In this document: positions 1-12,045 of the stretch, piece after piece
Layout: every line of letters begins with the position of its first letter
Position numbering within the stretch: position 1 is the stretch's first letter
From: Stercorarius parasiticus
Lineage: Eukaryota > Chordata > Aves > Charadriiformes > Stercorariidae
Length of the DNA stretch: 64,000 nt
NCBI GenBank assembly: GCA_013396915.1
Contig: VWZL01004361.1
Span: forward strand, 258,519 to 322,518
Direction: 5' to 3'
The notes under the pieces: model-generated
The model's input: only the letters and a program-made list of their open reading frames with translations
Database searches by the model: none
Told to the model about the DNA's origin: nothing
Program-made: the position numbers and the translations under genes

Positions 1-44
1 AGCAGCCATTAACCGCCCCTCCCTCTGCCCGCCCACCGCCTCAC

Positions 45-80
45 CATAGAGCAGCGGAACCGCGGAGCGGGCCAGAGAGG
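45..80 (-). other. putative end of first exon (ATG then splice donor), leftward gene
   Basis: On the minus strand the bases at 47-45 read ATG and are followed at 44-39 by GTGAGG, a strong 5' splice-site sequence. A first exon made of 5' UTR plus the start codon alone is known for several vertebrate genes. With the ETS site immediately upstream, this is a plausible first exon whose intron begins at 44 and leaves the window. The exon's 5' end is unknown; 80 is only a guess placed at the ETS motif. No protein can be inferred. Confidence 0.35.
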
Positions 81-90
81 CACTTCCGGC
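81..90 (-). promoter_or_regulatory. ETS/GABP-type site
   Basis: CACTTCCGGC on plus, GCCGGAAGTG on minus, matches the ETS-family (GABPA/ELK) consensus CCGGAAGTG. Such sites usually lie within tens of bases of the start site in CpG-island promoters. The spacing to the minus-strand ATG (47-45) fits that role. Confidence 0.55.
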
Positions 91-152
91 TAGAGAAGGG
101 GGAGCGGCGGCATGTGCCGCTACAGAGACGAACGGCAGGGGGATGAAGGGGG

Positions 153-162
153 GTCACGTGGC
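153..162. promoter_or_regulatory. E-box (CACGTG)
   Basis: GTCACGTGGC contains the palindromic E-box CACGTG (155-160), the binding core of USF, MYC/MAX and MiT/TFE factors. It lies in the middle of the CpG island. The motif is plain in the sequence; use in vivo is inferred. Confidence 0.45.
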
Positions 163-212
163 CAAGCACGGGCTCGCGCGCGGCGGTTCCGTGTGCAACG
201 TGACGCGCCGCC

Positions 213-221
213 GGGCGGGGC
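213..221 (+). promoter_or_regulatory. Sp1/KLF GC box
   Basis: GGGCGGGGC is a canonical GC box. A CRE-like TGACGCG lies just upstream at 201-207, and the NRF-1-like motif follows at 228-238. Confidence 0.5.
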
Positions 222-227
222 TCGCGC

Positions 228-238
228 TGCGCACGCGC
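228..238. promoter_or_regulatory. NRF-1-like site
   Basis: TGCGCACGCGC matches the near-palindromic NRF-1 consensus (GCGCAYGCGC) closely. NRF-1 sites mark CpG-island promoters of housekeeping and nuclear-encoded mitochondrial genes. Which class this gene belongs to cannot be read from the window. Confidence 0.5.
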
Positions 239-300
239 TACCCGCNTTTTTTTTCGTCCAGGATCCTCGCGACACTACTCACCCTTCTCCTGCCCCGAAG

Positions 301-1002
301 TCAGTGCTATTGAAGCCGTTGTTTATTTGAAATAAAAATCTTGAATATCTATTGCTTCGTTTAGGGGGGGAAAAAAGAAAAATCCCCAATTTCTGAGTGC
401 CCTTCAGAAGTCTTTTATGTGTGTTTTGTAGTTGGGGTTTCTTGTTTGTTTGTTTTTTAATTGTATAATGTTTTCAGGATAATGGATCTTTTCGGGGAGG
501 AGGTATGAAATTGTGACTATTATTTCTTTGCTCTAAGGCTAGGTAGTGACACCACACCCTGCTTCAGAGTTCTTGAAAGACAACATAGATGTACTAATAA
601 GTACCTTAAATTTATAATACTGATGCTGATGCCAAATTGTAATTTTTGTAGTGGTAGCTAAAAGAAAGCCTTAAATTACCATTTAATGCCTATACAAAGC
701 AGTTGTTGGTTATCTCTTTCTGTTTCAAATTTTACTGCTTGCAAGAAAAAAGTGCTGGACGAGAATATTTTTCTTCTGTTTCAGTCAGCTTGCTCTCTTT
801 CCAGATCAGGTGTAACCCAGAATTTTTTAGAGGATGTGACTGTTCTGTCCAAACCTCTTCAAAGGCAGGATAACCTTTTGAAAATGTTGCCCTTCTCATA
901 AATAAGATGTGACGTGCAGACTTGTTAGGCGCTGGGCTGCTCTACCTGTGTTGCTCCAGTCCTGCACAGTAACTGCGTATTGCTGAGTTATGACAATGGG
1001 GC
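301..1002. other. AT-rich non-coding, no gene seen
   Basis: AT-rich sequence next to the promoter. An AATAAA hexamer occurs near 331, but there is no exon or transcript evidence to make it a terminator. No repeat family was recognised. Confidence 0.5.
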
Positions 1003-1095
1003 AGAAAAGATCTTTGAGATCATCTGATGTATGTTTCTGCCCACTCAGAGCTATTGCCAATAGCACATCAGTGTATCACAGGCCAAATAACATTA
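1003..1095 (-). mobile_element. possible CR1 3'-end remnant
   Basis: The stretch around GATCTTTGAGATCATCTG, ending in CACAGGCCA, resembles the reverse complement of the 3' UTR of old CR1 LINEs. Those usually read like 'gagatcatctagtc...' followed by 'cacaggcca'. The terminal octamers are not preserved, and the match is partial and from memory, so it may be chance. Confidence 0.3.
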
Positions 1096-4000
1096 GTAGC
1101 AAATTAAGGCTACCCAGTTAGTCACGCTAGAGCCTTAAGTCTCCCTCCCGTCATTTATAACTAAATAATTACTATCTGGCTTTTCAGCAGATTTTCAGTG
1201 GGTGGTAATAGTGGGAAAGCTGAATTACAGTCAGAGCAAATACAAAAAGGCATGGCATGAACTTAAAAAAATAATTTTAATGAGCCATAGAAAGTAATAT
1301 ATAGTAACAGAATAGTGAGTAATACCATACCCATTACTTGGGGCTTGACACAGCTGGTGGATAGTATAACAGCTGACACCTCTTTCTAAACAAATAAACA
1401 ATTTTGGGACTGGGTGAGGGTAGTGATTAGTGTAACAGAAGCCAGTCTTGATTCACCATAAATACTTGGGTGTACGTCTAGGTGATTAAAGTTGTGATTC
1501 AAACAGCTTTGGGGCCTCATTTCATTGGAATCATTCTTAAACTGAAGCTATGTCAGAATCTTGGATTTGGCAAATACTAGCCAAGCCTAAATGAAACTAA
1601 ATTTGCCTTAGAGGGCAAAACAACTGGCTTAAAATATGTAGGCAACTTAAGCTAAAAAAGTTTTAAATACACAACTTTCTTGAGGCCTAGCAGTAGTTTT
1701 TTATGGCTCTGCAATATTTTGCTATTAGAAAAAAAATCTGAGCATAATGAAGTACTGAACAACTAGGCACAACTGTTAGAAACAGCATGTGAGATCCAAA
1801 GCAGCAAAGTGGGGGATTTTCTCTTGCAGTCTGTTATTCACAGTAGCCTTTGTCAGTACTGGTAAAGAGATCAGTGAAAGGATATTTCCAGGTAGAAATA
1901 CGATTTTGAAATGGCCTGTATCCCTTTAAAATGCAAGACTGTATATCAGGATGTCTTTTTATATAAATTTTTGCACCAGTGTTGAAGAATTGGTGGAATA
2001 GTTGTCTGAAAATAATTAAAAGCCTGTGGAGGTGAGAAATAATTTCAGACTTACTTCAGGAGATACCCAGGAATCTAAAGCACAGGAATATAAAGCTTTA
2101 ATTGTAATGTGACAGTAACAGCATGTAGACTGTGCCGTTTTCCATTTCTCCATCTGACCATTAAAAAAAGCCATTACAAATTCCACATATATTACATAAG
2201 TCATATATTGGCTCAGTGATGACAGAGAGACTGCAAAGTGCTCTCATTCAAGGAGGCTTCAATGAGGCTTCCTCTGCTGACTTGTACTGCTTAGGATGAA
2301 ATGTGTGGAATTAATGAAGGGGAATAATTCATGAGAGGAGATATTTGACATACAGGTTGTGACATCAATTTGTGTTAAATAAATACAGGAAGAGCAGTGA
2401 GGTGTGTGTATTCACTTTTTCAGTGTTAGTGCCAATTTGTGAGGCGGATTGTATAGGACTAGATAAGAGATTTTGGGTTATTCAGGTGTTAACTTGTAAC
2501 ATGTCTGGCATCCATGGATTTGGACTGATTTTGGTTGATCACAGTAGCTTTTATCTATGTAAACAGAATTGTTCCTTAATGAGGGAGAAGTTGGGGTTTA
2601 GAGTAAAAGGATTCTGGATGTAGAAGATGAAAGGTAACAGGATGATGAGCTAGACTAGATGCGGTAAAAATATTCTCATATATTTTTGGTAATACTGGGC
2701 TGAAATTTAAATTTGTTTCTCTGCCAGTGCAGGCTGACTGCGTGTGCCGTTTTCATTCATAAGTGCATCTGAAAACTGTCAGAGCTTGTGCTGCAAAGGA
2801 ATATGTATGTCAAGGTAATTTTTAATGAATTTCATGTTGAAGCGTAGTAGATGTCATACTCTCCAAATCCAGTTTTGGTCTACTTGCTAAGATTCAGTGA
2901 TTAGTGTGTGCCTTAGTTCACTTACATGTAAAATTGAATAAAGTAGTATTGACATATATAATCACATAAAAATTGCTATGTCTTTCTGTCGCCCCGATTT
3001 TCCAGAATTTGAAGCAGTAGCAGATTTGTTACTGACCTGCAAAACACGGGAGTAGACTCAGAAGGATGATATTAGCACTGTATTCAGTACAGTGCAAATT
3101 CCAGGTAGCTCAGCTCGAGAGGATTATCTGAGAAAACACAGAAAGTAAATCTTCTGGTAGTTTCTCCTTTGGGAGCACTACCTCACTACCTGGGGTTTAA
3201 GTTTTTCATAACTTTACCTTGCAGGTGAACAGCATTGTTTTAAAAGCTTACAGCTTATCCATAGAAAAATTCCAGAAATTCAGTTTAACTACCTAATATC
3301 TGGTAGACTGGCCTAGAAACCAGCAAAATGCTGGTAAAGGTCAGAGATTTGATTTAATTGCTTCGGTAAGCTAAGCAAATCTGAGGATGCTGTTAAATTG
3401 TTTTTTTATTAAAGTGAAACAGATTAAGATACTACATCAGTACAGAACCTTTGTATCTCATGAAGTGTCTCTTTTAAACAAGTGTTAAATAAAAACAAAA
3501 TTTGCTTATTTTTATATATGGCATATTTGATAAGAAAAAAGCATCTAATTTAGTTTATATATTTTTGTTACAGCCAGAGATTCTCTTTCTTTCTTTCTCA
3601 GTTTTTAGGCGACCATCTAAATGTGTATAGCTCCTAGCAAATGTGCGGGAACACTAAGTAGGTATAGATGTTTTCTGCTTTGAGTTTTTCTGTGAGTTTC
3701 TTATGAAGTATTGTCATATGCTTTTTCAAAAACATAAAGTCAGAGATAGAGTGATTGTTGCAGGGAAAGAGAAAGAAAAAAGCTGACAGCTTTGGTGAGG
3801 AGCACTTAGACAGAAATGGAAAAAAGAAACCTTTACTATCAAGGAATACCCCAGTAAATTCAGTGTGAAGGGGCAAAATCCCGTGTGAGGTGCAGTTCAG
3901 ATCCTTTGAAGGTGCATAAGGAGTAGGAAGACCCAAGGGGGCTGTATCAGTTGAAAGGGTTACTGTGAATTACTGGGCTCTTGATAATAAAAAATAAAGA

Positions 4001-7000
4001 TATGATGGGAGAAAGCAGGTGACAAATTTGGAGTAAATCCGAAGTTGTGTTTGGAAGCTGCCACTCTTCTTACACCTTGTATATACCCTTGTGCTGTGGG
4101 GATCCCCAGCTCAGGAGGCTTCTTTCTTTTGTGACTGAACTTTACGCTCTGGGAGTAAGTATTAGCCTGTCTAAGTATTGCTTGTGGAACAAAAACACTG
4201 GTTTATGGAAGGGTGAAAGAAGAGGACCTTTTAGAATGTATTATATTGCCGTTGAATTTATGTTGTCTAACTGAAGATTAAGAAGATATAATGAAATGAA
4301 ATTTTAAATCTTAATGAAGATTTTTTTTCTTTTGTGTTGCCATTTATTAAGTTGCCTTGTCTTTACCCTTTAAAAGAACCTACAGTTTCATTTGAATGAC
4401 ACCTAAATAAATACATTTTGTTACAAATAAGGGTAAATGCTTTTCACGCCTTTGCCCACACAAACTCAAATACGAGCATAAAGACTAAACCCTAAACAGA
4501 GTTGTAAATACGTAGCCCACATGATTTTTCCCTTGTAAAAAATGTGATGTCAAGTGCTGCATGAAGTGCAGTCATGAGCTAACGACGTGTCACCAACAGA
4601 ATGTTTCTTTCATACCAAATCTTAAAATTGTCAAAAAGTCTGTATATCACCATAAAGCTAATGGTTTAAAAAAAAATCTTAAACAGTATCTGAGGATATT
4701 TTGTAACATGATAATAACTTTTATTTTGTAAGATATGGATATAAAAGCATGCATACACTGTCTTAAATCACTTTCTGGCCTGGTTGTGGTTTGGTTTGGT
4801 TTTAATTTGGCAATATTATAAAAATTATGGATTGTTTTCAAAATTTGCATTTAAATTTTGACCCACAGATGTTGTATATTTGGATTCATATCATGCTGCA
4901 TTTTTTTATTAATATATTTCTATTCTGTCAGGCTGGAAAAAACCCTGAAATCCCCTCAACACTTTGATTCTCACTGTGTCACAATGAGAATCTTCTGCTT
5001 TACTGGCATCTGGCTTTGGGATGTCTCTTTGGGAATCTTTTGCCCTTTCCAGGCTGATTTCTTGATAGTCTTTATAAATTTATTACCCGGAATGTTCTGT
5101 CTGCCTGCTCAGTGAGATCTTTCTTTTTTTTTGTGTTAAGCAGGATTCTGGCTGCTACTTCCAATCTGCTCCTCTTGTTTGAGCAACTTCACAGATGATG
5201 TAGCATCACCCTGTTGCTATACTGTGTTCTTTGCTGTGGGGCTGAAGAGAACGTGCTTAGAAACATGGATGTCTGCTATCCTTTGGAATTGGTGCAGCAT
5301 CTCTTTGCCAGGTTCGTATCTCATTAGAAAGCCCCAGTAGACAGCATTTTGTTCTAACATTTGTGTCTCAAATGGTGCTGATTTTCAGAAGTTTTCCTTA
5401 CCCATCTGTAAAGTTACTGAATTTATTTCTGATTCAGAAAATAATGCAAATAAAGTCTAAACATAGCAGTTTTTAACTTCCAAAAACTAATGTAAAACCA
5501 TTACATATTCTGTTAGACTGTGTTATTTTAAAATGTTCAAGGAATCAGATTTTGGATGTTTTATCCTCTGTCTTTGTCATTTTGAAATGGAAAACAGGAA
5601 AGCCTCTGATAAATTATGGGAGGTAATCCAAGTGTTGTCCACGCCGCCTCAAAAAACACCATAAAACATGTTCCAACGTAAGACCACTTTGTTGATGTAC
5701 TTTAGTGTCAAAGCCAAACCAGTACTATTACTTATTATGCTGGAACAAACAAATTTACAAGTCAGTCAATCTACAGTGAATCAAGAGTGTTGTACAGTAG
5801 TTTATAAATTACAGCAGCAGTTTTCTTTATAGCTTTTATTGAATCCAAGTAACATACTAAAAAGAGGACGTCTCAGCTTCCTGAGGTAATGAATATGAGT
5901 TAATACCAGCAGCTTTATTGACAAAAGAAAGCTATTACCAAACTGAAAAGGTGTAACTATCCTAAAGACGACCTAGAAAAAGCTTCTTAGTTTTGACAGT
6001 AATTATAAGCTTATATTTTTCACATGAGAAATTTTCCTCTTATGCCTTTATTGAAAGCTGTAGACCAAGAAAGAAGGTGATACCATGCAACATGCAGTTA
6101 AAATTTCTTTATGGAGGGAGGAGGGAATGACATTGTATACTTCATTGAGACTTCTTGTTTCTCTAGGTTTTTTAGTGTCATTCCAGTGCCAACATTGTAG
6201 CTGAGGGGAAGAGGAAGGTCCTGGTCATTAGGGCCTCTCAGTGAGTCACCACATGCTGTCAAAGCACTGAGGGAAGGTCTTATGTGTGTATCTAACCCCT
6301 GGTTCCCTGGATCAGCTGGAGTTGCTTTAGGCCCACGGTGCAGGCTCAGTAGTGAGTTGCTTTGAGATTCCAGGGTTCCAGAGTCTGTTTTTTTCACTAT
6401 GTCTGAACTTCTCCTAAAATATCCTCAAATGGCTTGTTAAGGCAGCTCATACCATGAGCTGAGTTTACTTATTCATGTCTTGGTATTCTTCTTTTTTCAT
6501 TACCAACTTCTAGTGCTCTTTTTCAGTTTTTCCCTGGGTAAGTTGCATACTAGCTTCACAATAATGACCTGCTGTCATTTTATCTGTAATGGTTTTCTCC
6601 TGTCTGCCTTGGAGGTAGTCACAGCATATAAGTCTGATGGTTGATTTCTGAAAAAATTCTGCTTTTCCCCGATAATATTTCTGATATAAGCATTCCTTGT
6701 CTTCTAAGAAATCTTTGTAACTATCATATCTCAGAGGTTTTGTTTCTTGTGTCATAACGTGAATTTACAATGCCCTATAAACACAATTACTGTGGAAAAA
6801 AATATTCACCATTTAAGTCAATTTATATTTGCAGAATCCACAGTTTTCCTGAACTTTAATAGTTAGTAAATTGTTCAGAACATTCTGTGATTCTGTGATT
6901 TTCTTCTGTTTCTAACTTTGGAACAGCTTTGTGCCATTCTCAGACAATTTAATTGCTTTGCTCCTTCTTGTTTATTCATGCTTTGATTGTTAGTACCAAT

Positions 7001-10000
7001 TTTTTATTGTCAGTATACTGTGTTAATGTTTTACTTATGTAGGATCGTCAGTGTTTCTGTGCGACTGAGGATAGAATATGCTCTTGTCTCTTCTCCTAGT
7101 CAGCAGCAAGATATTTAATTTATTTTTTTTGATGGTAGAGACTTCTTTTAAATTAACTGAGATGTTTTGTAATTACTGAGACATCCAACCTCCTCCAAAT
7201 CTGGTTATGTTAGAAAGTGTACATGCTTTTGCATAGTTGATAAAAACACGCTCAGTGGTGACTGAAATCCTGAGGAAACAATGATTTCATGATGTCATGG
7301 GTTTAATTCTGCTTCTGAAATTTGCTTCATGCAGCCCTGAAGTACAAAGAACAGTTCTGGTATCGGGAGTAATACCATTGCATCAAGACTCCAGCTTCTC
7401 ATTTTTTAGCATGAACAAAATTCTCTTTATCTGCTTGTCTAGCTGGTATCTACACAGCTATACATCATTGGAGGTTTCCCATTGTAACACAATTGCTAGT
7501 TGCTTTGAACAAATCTCCTGGTACTTCCCCAGTTTTTATTTTCAAAAGAGCAGGTGCCTTTTCCTCTTATGCAGTTAATATCTGATTCTTATCTTAAATT
7601 CTCATGTATGGCATTTTGAATAGTTCTGATGAGGCAAATCTTTTGCTAATGTTTTACTTGGTACTTAATCACATCTTTACTGTTTGGGCAGAACTGCCAT
7701 GTTGTTGGAGTGCCACTGTAGAATCAGATCTTTGTTGAACATTCACTCTCAAATTATACTTCAGAATTTTTTGTCACGGGTATTGGTTCAGGGTATTTGT
7801 TCCTCCAAGACCTCTGAAGAGCAGCCCTAAGAAAGGGCCATAAATCACCTTAGGAGTTTGGTAAGCAAGATACTCTCCCCATTCCCAACACTTACATCCT
7901 CTTTTACATGTACATGGTAAACTGACTACCTGAATACCGAAGTTCACACATTGTATGCAGATAATAGAGGGTCTCGTCCATACTGCAGACCAAGAATGTT
8001 CTCCAGTGTGCTTGGTGTAGTCTCTGATTGTCCAAACTGAGGGACCTGCTGGAATGCATGACAGCTCTAACCATGTCGGGGTTTGTTTGAAAGAGAAGGA
8101 TGGGATGGTGGCCACCAATGTAGTCAGGATCTGGAAGCTGGGAAGTGCTTGCAGAGCCCATGGTTGTGCTTAAAGAAATGTGGGTAGGATTGAGTTACAT
8201 ACATTGATTTTAGTTACAAAATATTCATGTTTTGTAATGACACTGTGAAGTATGCTAATGAAAAGACTTCTCAGGCTTATGAAGGGGAGAGTTAAAAGGC
8301 TGATTTTTCAGACATTTAAAATGAATATTCTCCTTTCTGTACATGCTTTGTTTTGTTTTGTTTTCCTGTCTTTATTATCCTCCAGCTATAGGAGACAAAC
8401 ATTTGGGCCATTTGTCAACTTGAATTCATGTCATTTTACGTATATAAACATACCACTGGAACATTCCTTTATTTATGCACTTTAATGGACTGTGACCAAA
8501 ATGTTATTTTCCTTTTGTGTAATTTCCTTTTCTTTTGTGTAATCTCTATGTTTATGGTGTTTTATATTGCTTTCTTTTCCTTTATTTTGAAGTTTATGCA
8601 TATTATGTCCATACAGCCTCTTTACGGTTGTTTTTAATCTGGATTTTAATCTGAATCTTCTCAAAATGCAGAGAGACTTGAAAGACCCCACTGTGCAGGC
8701 TCATCCTGTCTCAGATTAGTGTCTCCTCAAGTAAGGGACATGCAATGGAATTACAGTTTTCTGTCTTGGGAGAATATCTTCTCATAAATTCATGTTTTTT
8801 ATATTTATCAGATGTCTCTGAATGTGTTTTTTCTTTTAGTAGCCACAAACTCTTAGGAGTGGTATAATGCAGTGAAGTACACAAAAGCGTCTGCTTTGTT
8901 CTGTGTTTGTTCCCATGAGGTAACTCGTACTCTACACAGTACTACATTCTTTTGGTGGCTCTTTGCTGAAGGAGGGGAAGCTAATTTTGTGAAGTGAAAT
9001 ATGGTCACTGTGTACTGTGCTTGGATCAGGGTGAGTATTCTGGAGTTAGGTCAGACTTGTATTTAACAGTTTGTTTTCAGTGTGGTTTTGTGTTTTAGCA
9101 CTGATTTAGTATTTTTGTCTTTAATAGTGGAAACCGTCAGAAAATAATGGCAAGCATAAAAAAGTAGAAGAAAGATTTTGTGTTTGCATGGGAATAGATT
9201 ATTTATGCCACCAACTAGGATGGCTATTAGTTATTTTTACTTTTCTTTACTCTCTAGATAGCACCATGACTAATAGAAAAGAGGTAATGTGCTATGTTAT
9301 AGTCATTTGCATAGAAAAACTGTATATACTATCCAATCCTTTTCAGGCTCTTGTCTCCACAAGCACCAAGTGATGTCTGAAATATTTTTTTAAGCAGAAG
9401 CTCAAGTAGGCTGATGCCTGTACAGGGCAACCCTGTGGGAAAACTTCCTGGGCTTTGCAAAATGTTTAGCTTAGAGAAGCTAAAGCAGATGTTAGAGCAG
9501 GAAGAATTTATGCCAGAATTTAGTAACATGAACAGAAGGGGAAAAGATAATGGAAGAAAACATGAGAGACTAGCTGATCTGGGACAGAATAAATGGAGGA
9601 ACATTGAGGACTGACTGAGAACCTAAATTTGATATGAACTGAGAATGCAAGATAGTAAGACTCAAGGACTGGGGGAAGAAAGGGTGGAAACAGAAAGATG
9701 TAAACAGCAAAAAAGGCAGAAGCAAAATAAATGGTGATAACGGAAGAGACCAGACCTCTGAAGTTAGTGCAAATTTTTCCCCTCCAGTTAATTTCACTTG
9801 ATAAAGTCATAATGTGTGAGAAATCTGGCTTTGGTCCTTCTGGCAGTCAAGGTACACTGGTTTCTTTAAACAGGGAAAATAGGAGGAAAGGAATATGTTT
9901 TCACCTTAGGAAGCGAGTATGAGAAAATTCAGTACAATGATTGCTTTCCCTTTAGTTTACGAAGTAGTAGTCATTTGTTGAGTAGGTGGTGCAGAATACT

Positions 10001-11912
10001 CTCCTGATCACCAGCTGTGCTTTTTCTGTGTTTCTGTGCAGTTTTATGAACACTGAGAGCCCAGAATATAGGCATGTAAGAATTAAAACATTAGATAAGA
10101 CCAGTGGTTGTATCAAACTCTACAAATACTCTTGTGAGTCAAAACAAGCGCTTCAAGAAAACACAAGGCAGCAAGTGGAAAACAGTTTGGAGATAACTAG
10201 CTGTGGATTTGAGAATAATAATAATGCATGCCCAGAACTGGGGGGAAAAAAGATAAATCACGCTGCTGTTGTATTAGATTGATCCACACAATTTTTACCC
10301 CAAACATTTTGGCTATGAAGAAACTGGGGTGAGAAAACTCAAGAAGAAGGTACGTGCTGCTAAAACATGGTAATTCAAACAGAAGAGAAAATTTTCTGAC
10401 TGTTTAGTGCTAACAGCCCACACCTCAAATGGTTTCAAAATGTTGTGCAAAGCATGCTTTTAGTTAAGTCTGTTTGCCCTTGAGTAGAACACAGTAGCTT
10501 TTTGTAGCAGTGAAAAGCAATTGTTGGCAGCAGTTTGTATAGAAGAATAATTTCTCTTTGTGCAGGAATCTTTGATAGCACTGAATTATGGTTCAATATG
10601 CCAAGCTTTACTTTATTCCCTCTCTTATGGTCTTCAGAAATGTCACTAAAGTTCACAAAGGGAGAGGGCCAAGAATACAAGAGAAGCCAGCTCAAATGCT
10701 CTTGAGATGCGTTATACAAGACCCATTACAGGGATGAAAGTGATAGAAGCAGTGACTTGACTTTTTGCTTGCAGGCTTTGTTCTTAATGAACAAATCAGA
10801 GGTGTGTCAGCAGTCACATGTTGATGCTCCATCAGTGTAAGGTGTTACTTTGTGGTCTCACAGAGCAACATGCTTAGTCTTGGCTATAAGCTGATAAATC
10901 ACCACAGTTACCTCTTTGCTGTGCACTTCTGGCAAATCTTTTCCCATTCAGTTCTTGCCGGTGATGCTCTAAAATTCCATGTGGTGTCACATTGCAAAAT
11001 CAAGGCATCAGCAGTTACATATATAGTAGATTTCTGATTTGAAGTTGAATGTTTAATTTCATATGAGGTGATGCTAGATTTTAAACCGGGTATGTTTAAA
11101 ACTTGTGAAATGGTATTCGGCATTATCAGAAAATTCTGACTATCATTGCATTTTAGATATAGTGATAAATTATTTGGGACTACTTAAGTCTTTATGAAAT
11201 AAGTTTATTTCAGTGTTCTGTAGTAAAAAAAGAAATTATGGAGTTGAAGTGGGGCATAAAAAAGAAGGATCAGGTTAAAATTGTAATTTAAAAGTCCATT
11301 ACATATATGCAGCAATCAAAGCAGATGGGGTGGATATTTATGCAATAGACAAATTAGTTTATTTCTAAATTCTGAGGAAACCAAGAAAAGCCTAAAGATG
11401 GTTATTAGAGTGAATCTGCAATCAAATATTCAGTTCAAATTACTAAAATGGGTGGGTGGGGTTTTCAAATACCAGGAACCAGACTATTTGGATTGGCCTG
11501 CAGTACTTACAGGAGATTTACCACTTTTACCCCACTAATTGTGTGTTGCTATACCCATATAATTATATTTTCCATTATGTTCCCAGTCACTCATTTGAAC
11601 ATCAATTGCAGGAGAGAGATAATATCATATAATTTATGTTGTTAAAGGGAAAGAAATGTCAGCACATCATCTTGTTTTGCTAGAATGTAATAATTTGGGC
11701 CCAATACTCCTACCATTCTTCTGTTGCAGTTATTTACAATTATTGAAAAAAGGTTTCAAGGAGGATAAAAGCCACTGCCTGCTTTCTGAAGGGTTAACCT
11801 TGGTGGCCACTGAAAAAAAAGGACTTGACAAGTATTAGGAGTGTACTTTCAATGAATAGGCAGTTTGAATTTTATAGTGATTTTTTTATTGCCTTTCACA
11901 GATATAAATAGG
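1096..11912. other. long non-coding stretch, no gene recognised
   Basis: About 10.8 kb of AT-rich DNA with only short open frames (up to 114 codons). None has family motifs, codon bias or splice-site framing. Contents noted: short TTTC repeats near 3584, a G/T-rich (GGTTT)n-like patch near 4780-4804, two adjacent ATTCTGTG-like octamers near 6883-6898 that faintly recall a CR1 tail, a (TTTTG)3 patch near 8349, and a purine-rich block at about 9500-9750. Two overlapping minus-strand frames (7774-8118 and 7904-8161) are the longest pair here and are unrecognised. Confidence 0.6.
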
Positions 11913-12045
11913 CTCATAGAGTCAAAGATGATAAATTCAGAAGGGATCTTTAGGGTCATTCAATTTTATTTCCTATATTTATTAAAACAAAAAAAATAAT
12001 TCCTGATCAAACACAAAACTTCTTGTTGAGCTGGAACATGTCTGT
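11913..12045 (-). mobile_element. ancient CR1 LINE 3' fragment
   Basis: The plus strand begins TCATAGAGTCAAA, continues through AGAAGGGATC and has AAAATAATTCCT about 80 bp further on. This order matches my recollection of the reverse complement of the 3' end of ancient amniote CR1 elements ('tcatagaat..agaagggacca..aaaataattcct'). It is heavily diverged and carries an internal A-rich stretch. No coding remains. Confidence 0.6.

Larger units (their letters stand above)
1..300. promoter_or_regulatory. CpG-island promoter at left edge
   Basis: This is the only strongly GC- and CpG-rich stretch in the window; composition falls abruptly to AT-rich near position 300. It holds a cluster of motifs typical of TATA-less housekeeping promoters: ETS/GABP (81-90), E-box (153-162), CRE-like TGACGCG (201-207), Sp1 GGGCGGGGC (213-221) and an NRF-1-like site (228-238). 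The ETS motif reads as CCGGAAGTG on the minus strand, about 35 bp upstream of a minus-strand ATG followed by a splice donor. That suggests transcription leftwards, out of the window. No good splice donor is visible on the plus strand. Bidirectional activity is possible. The left boundary lies outside the window. One N (246) sits at the junction with a T run, probably a sequencing ambiguity. Confidence 0.8.

Noticed and set aside
112..330. 72-codon frame starting at an ATG in the CpG island
   Set aside because: Arg/Ala-rich translation is typical of random reading through GC-rich DNA. The frame crosses the N and runs into AT-rich sequence, and no splice donor follows.
331..336. AATAAA-like hexamer as a transcript end
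   Set aside because: Such hexamers are frequent in AT-rich DNA, and no transcript is evident.
6883..6898. two adjacent ATTCTGTG-like octamers resembling a CR1 tail
   Set aside because: The upstream sequence does not match a CR1 3' UTR, and two diverged octamers alone are too short to call.
9986..10282. 98-codon frame
   Set aside because: No motif or Kozak support. It contains Asn repeats from a short AAT run.
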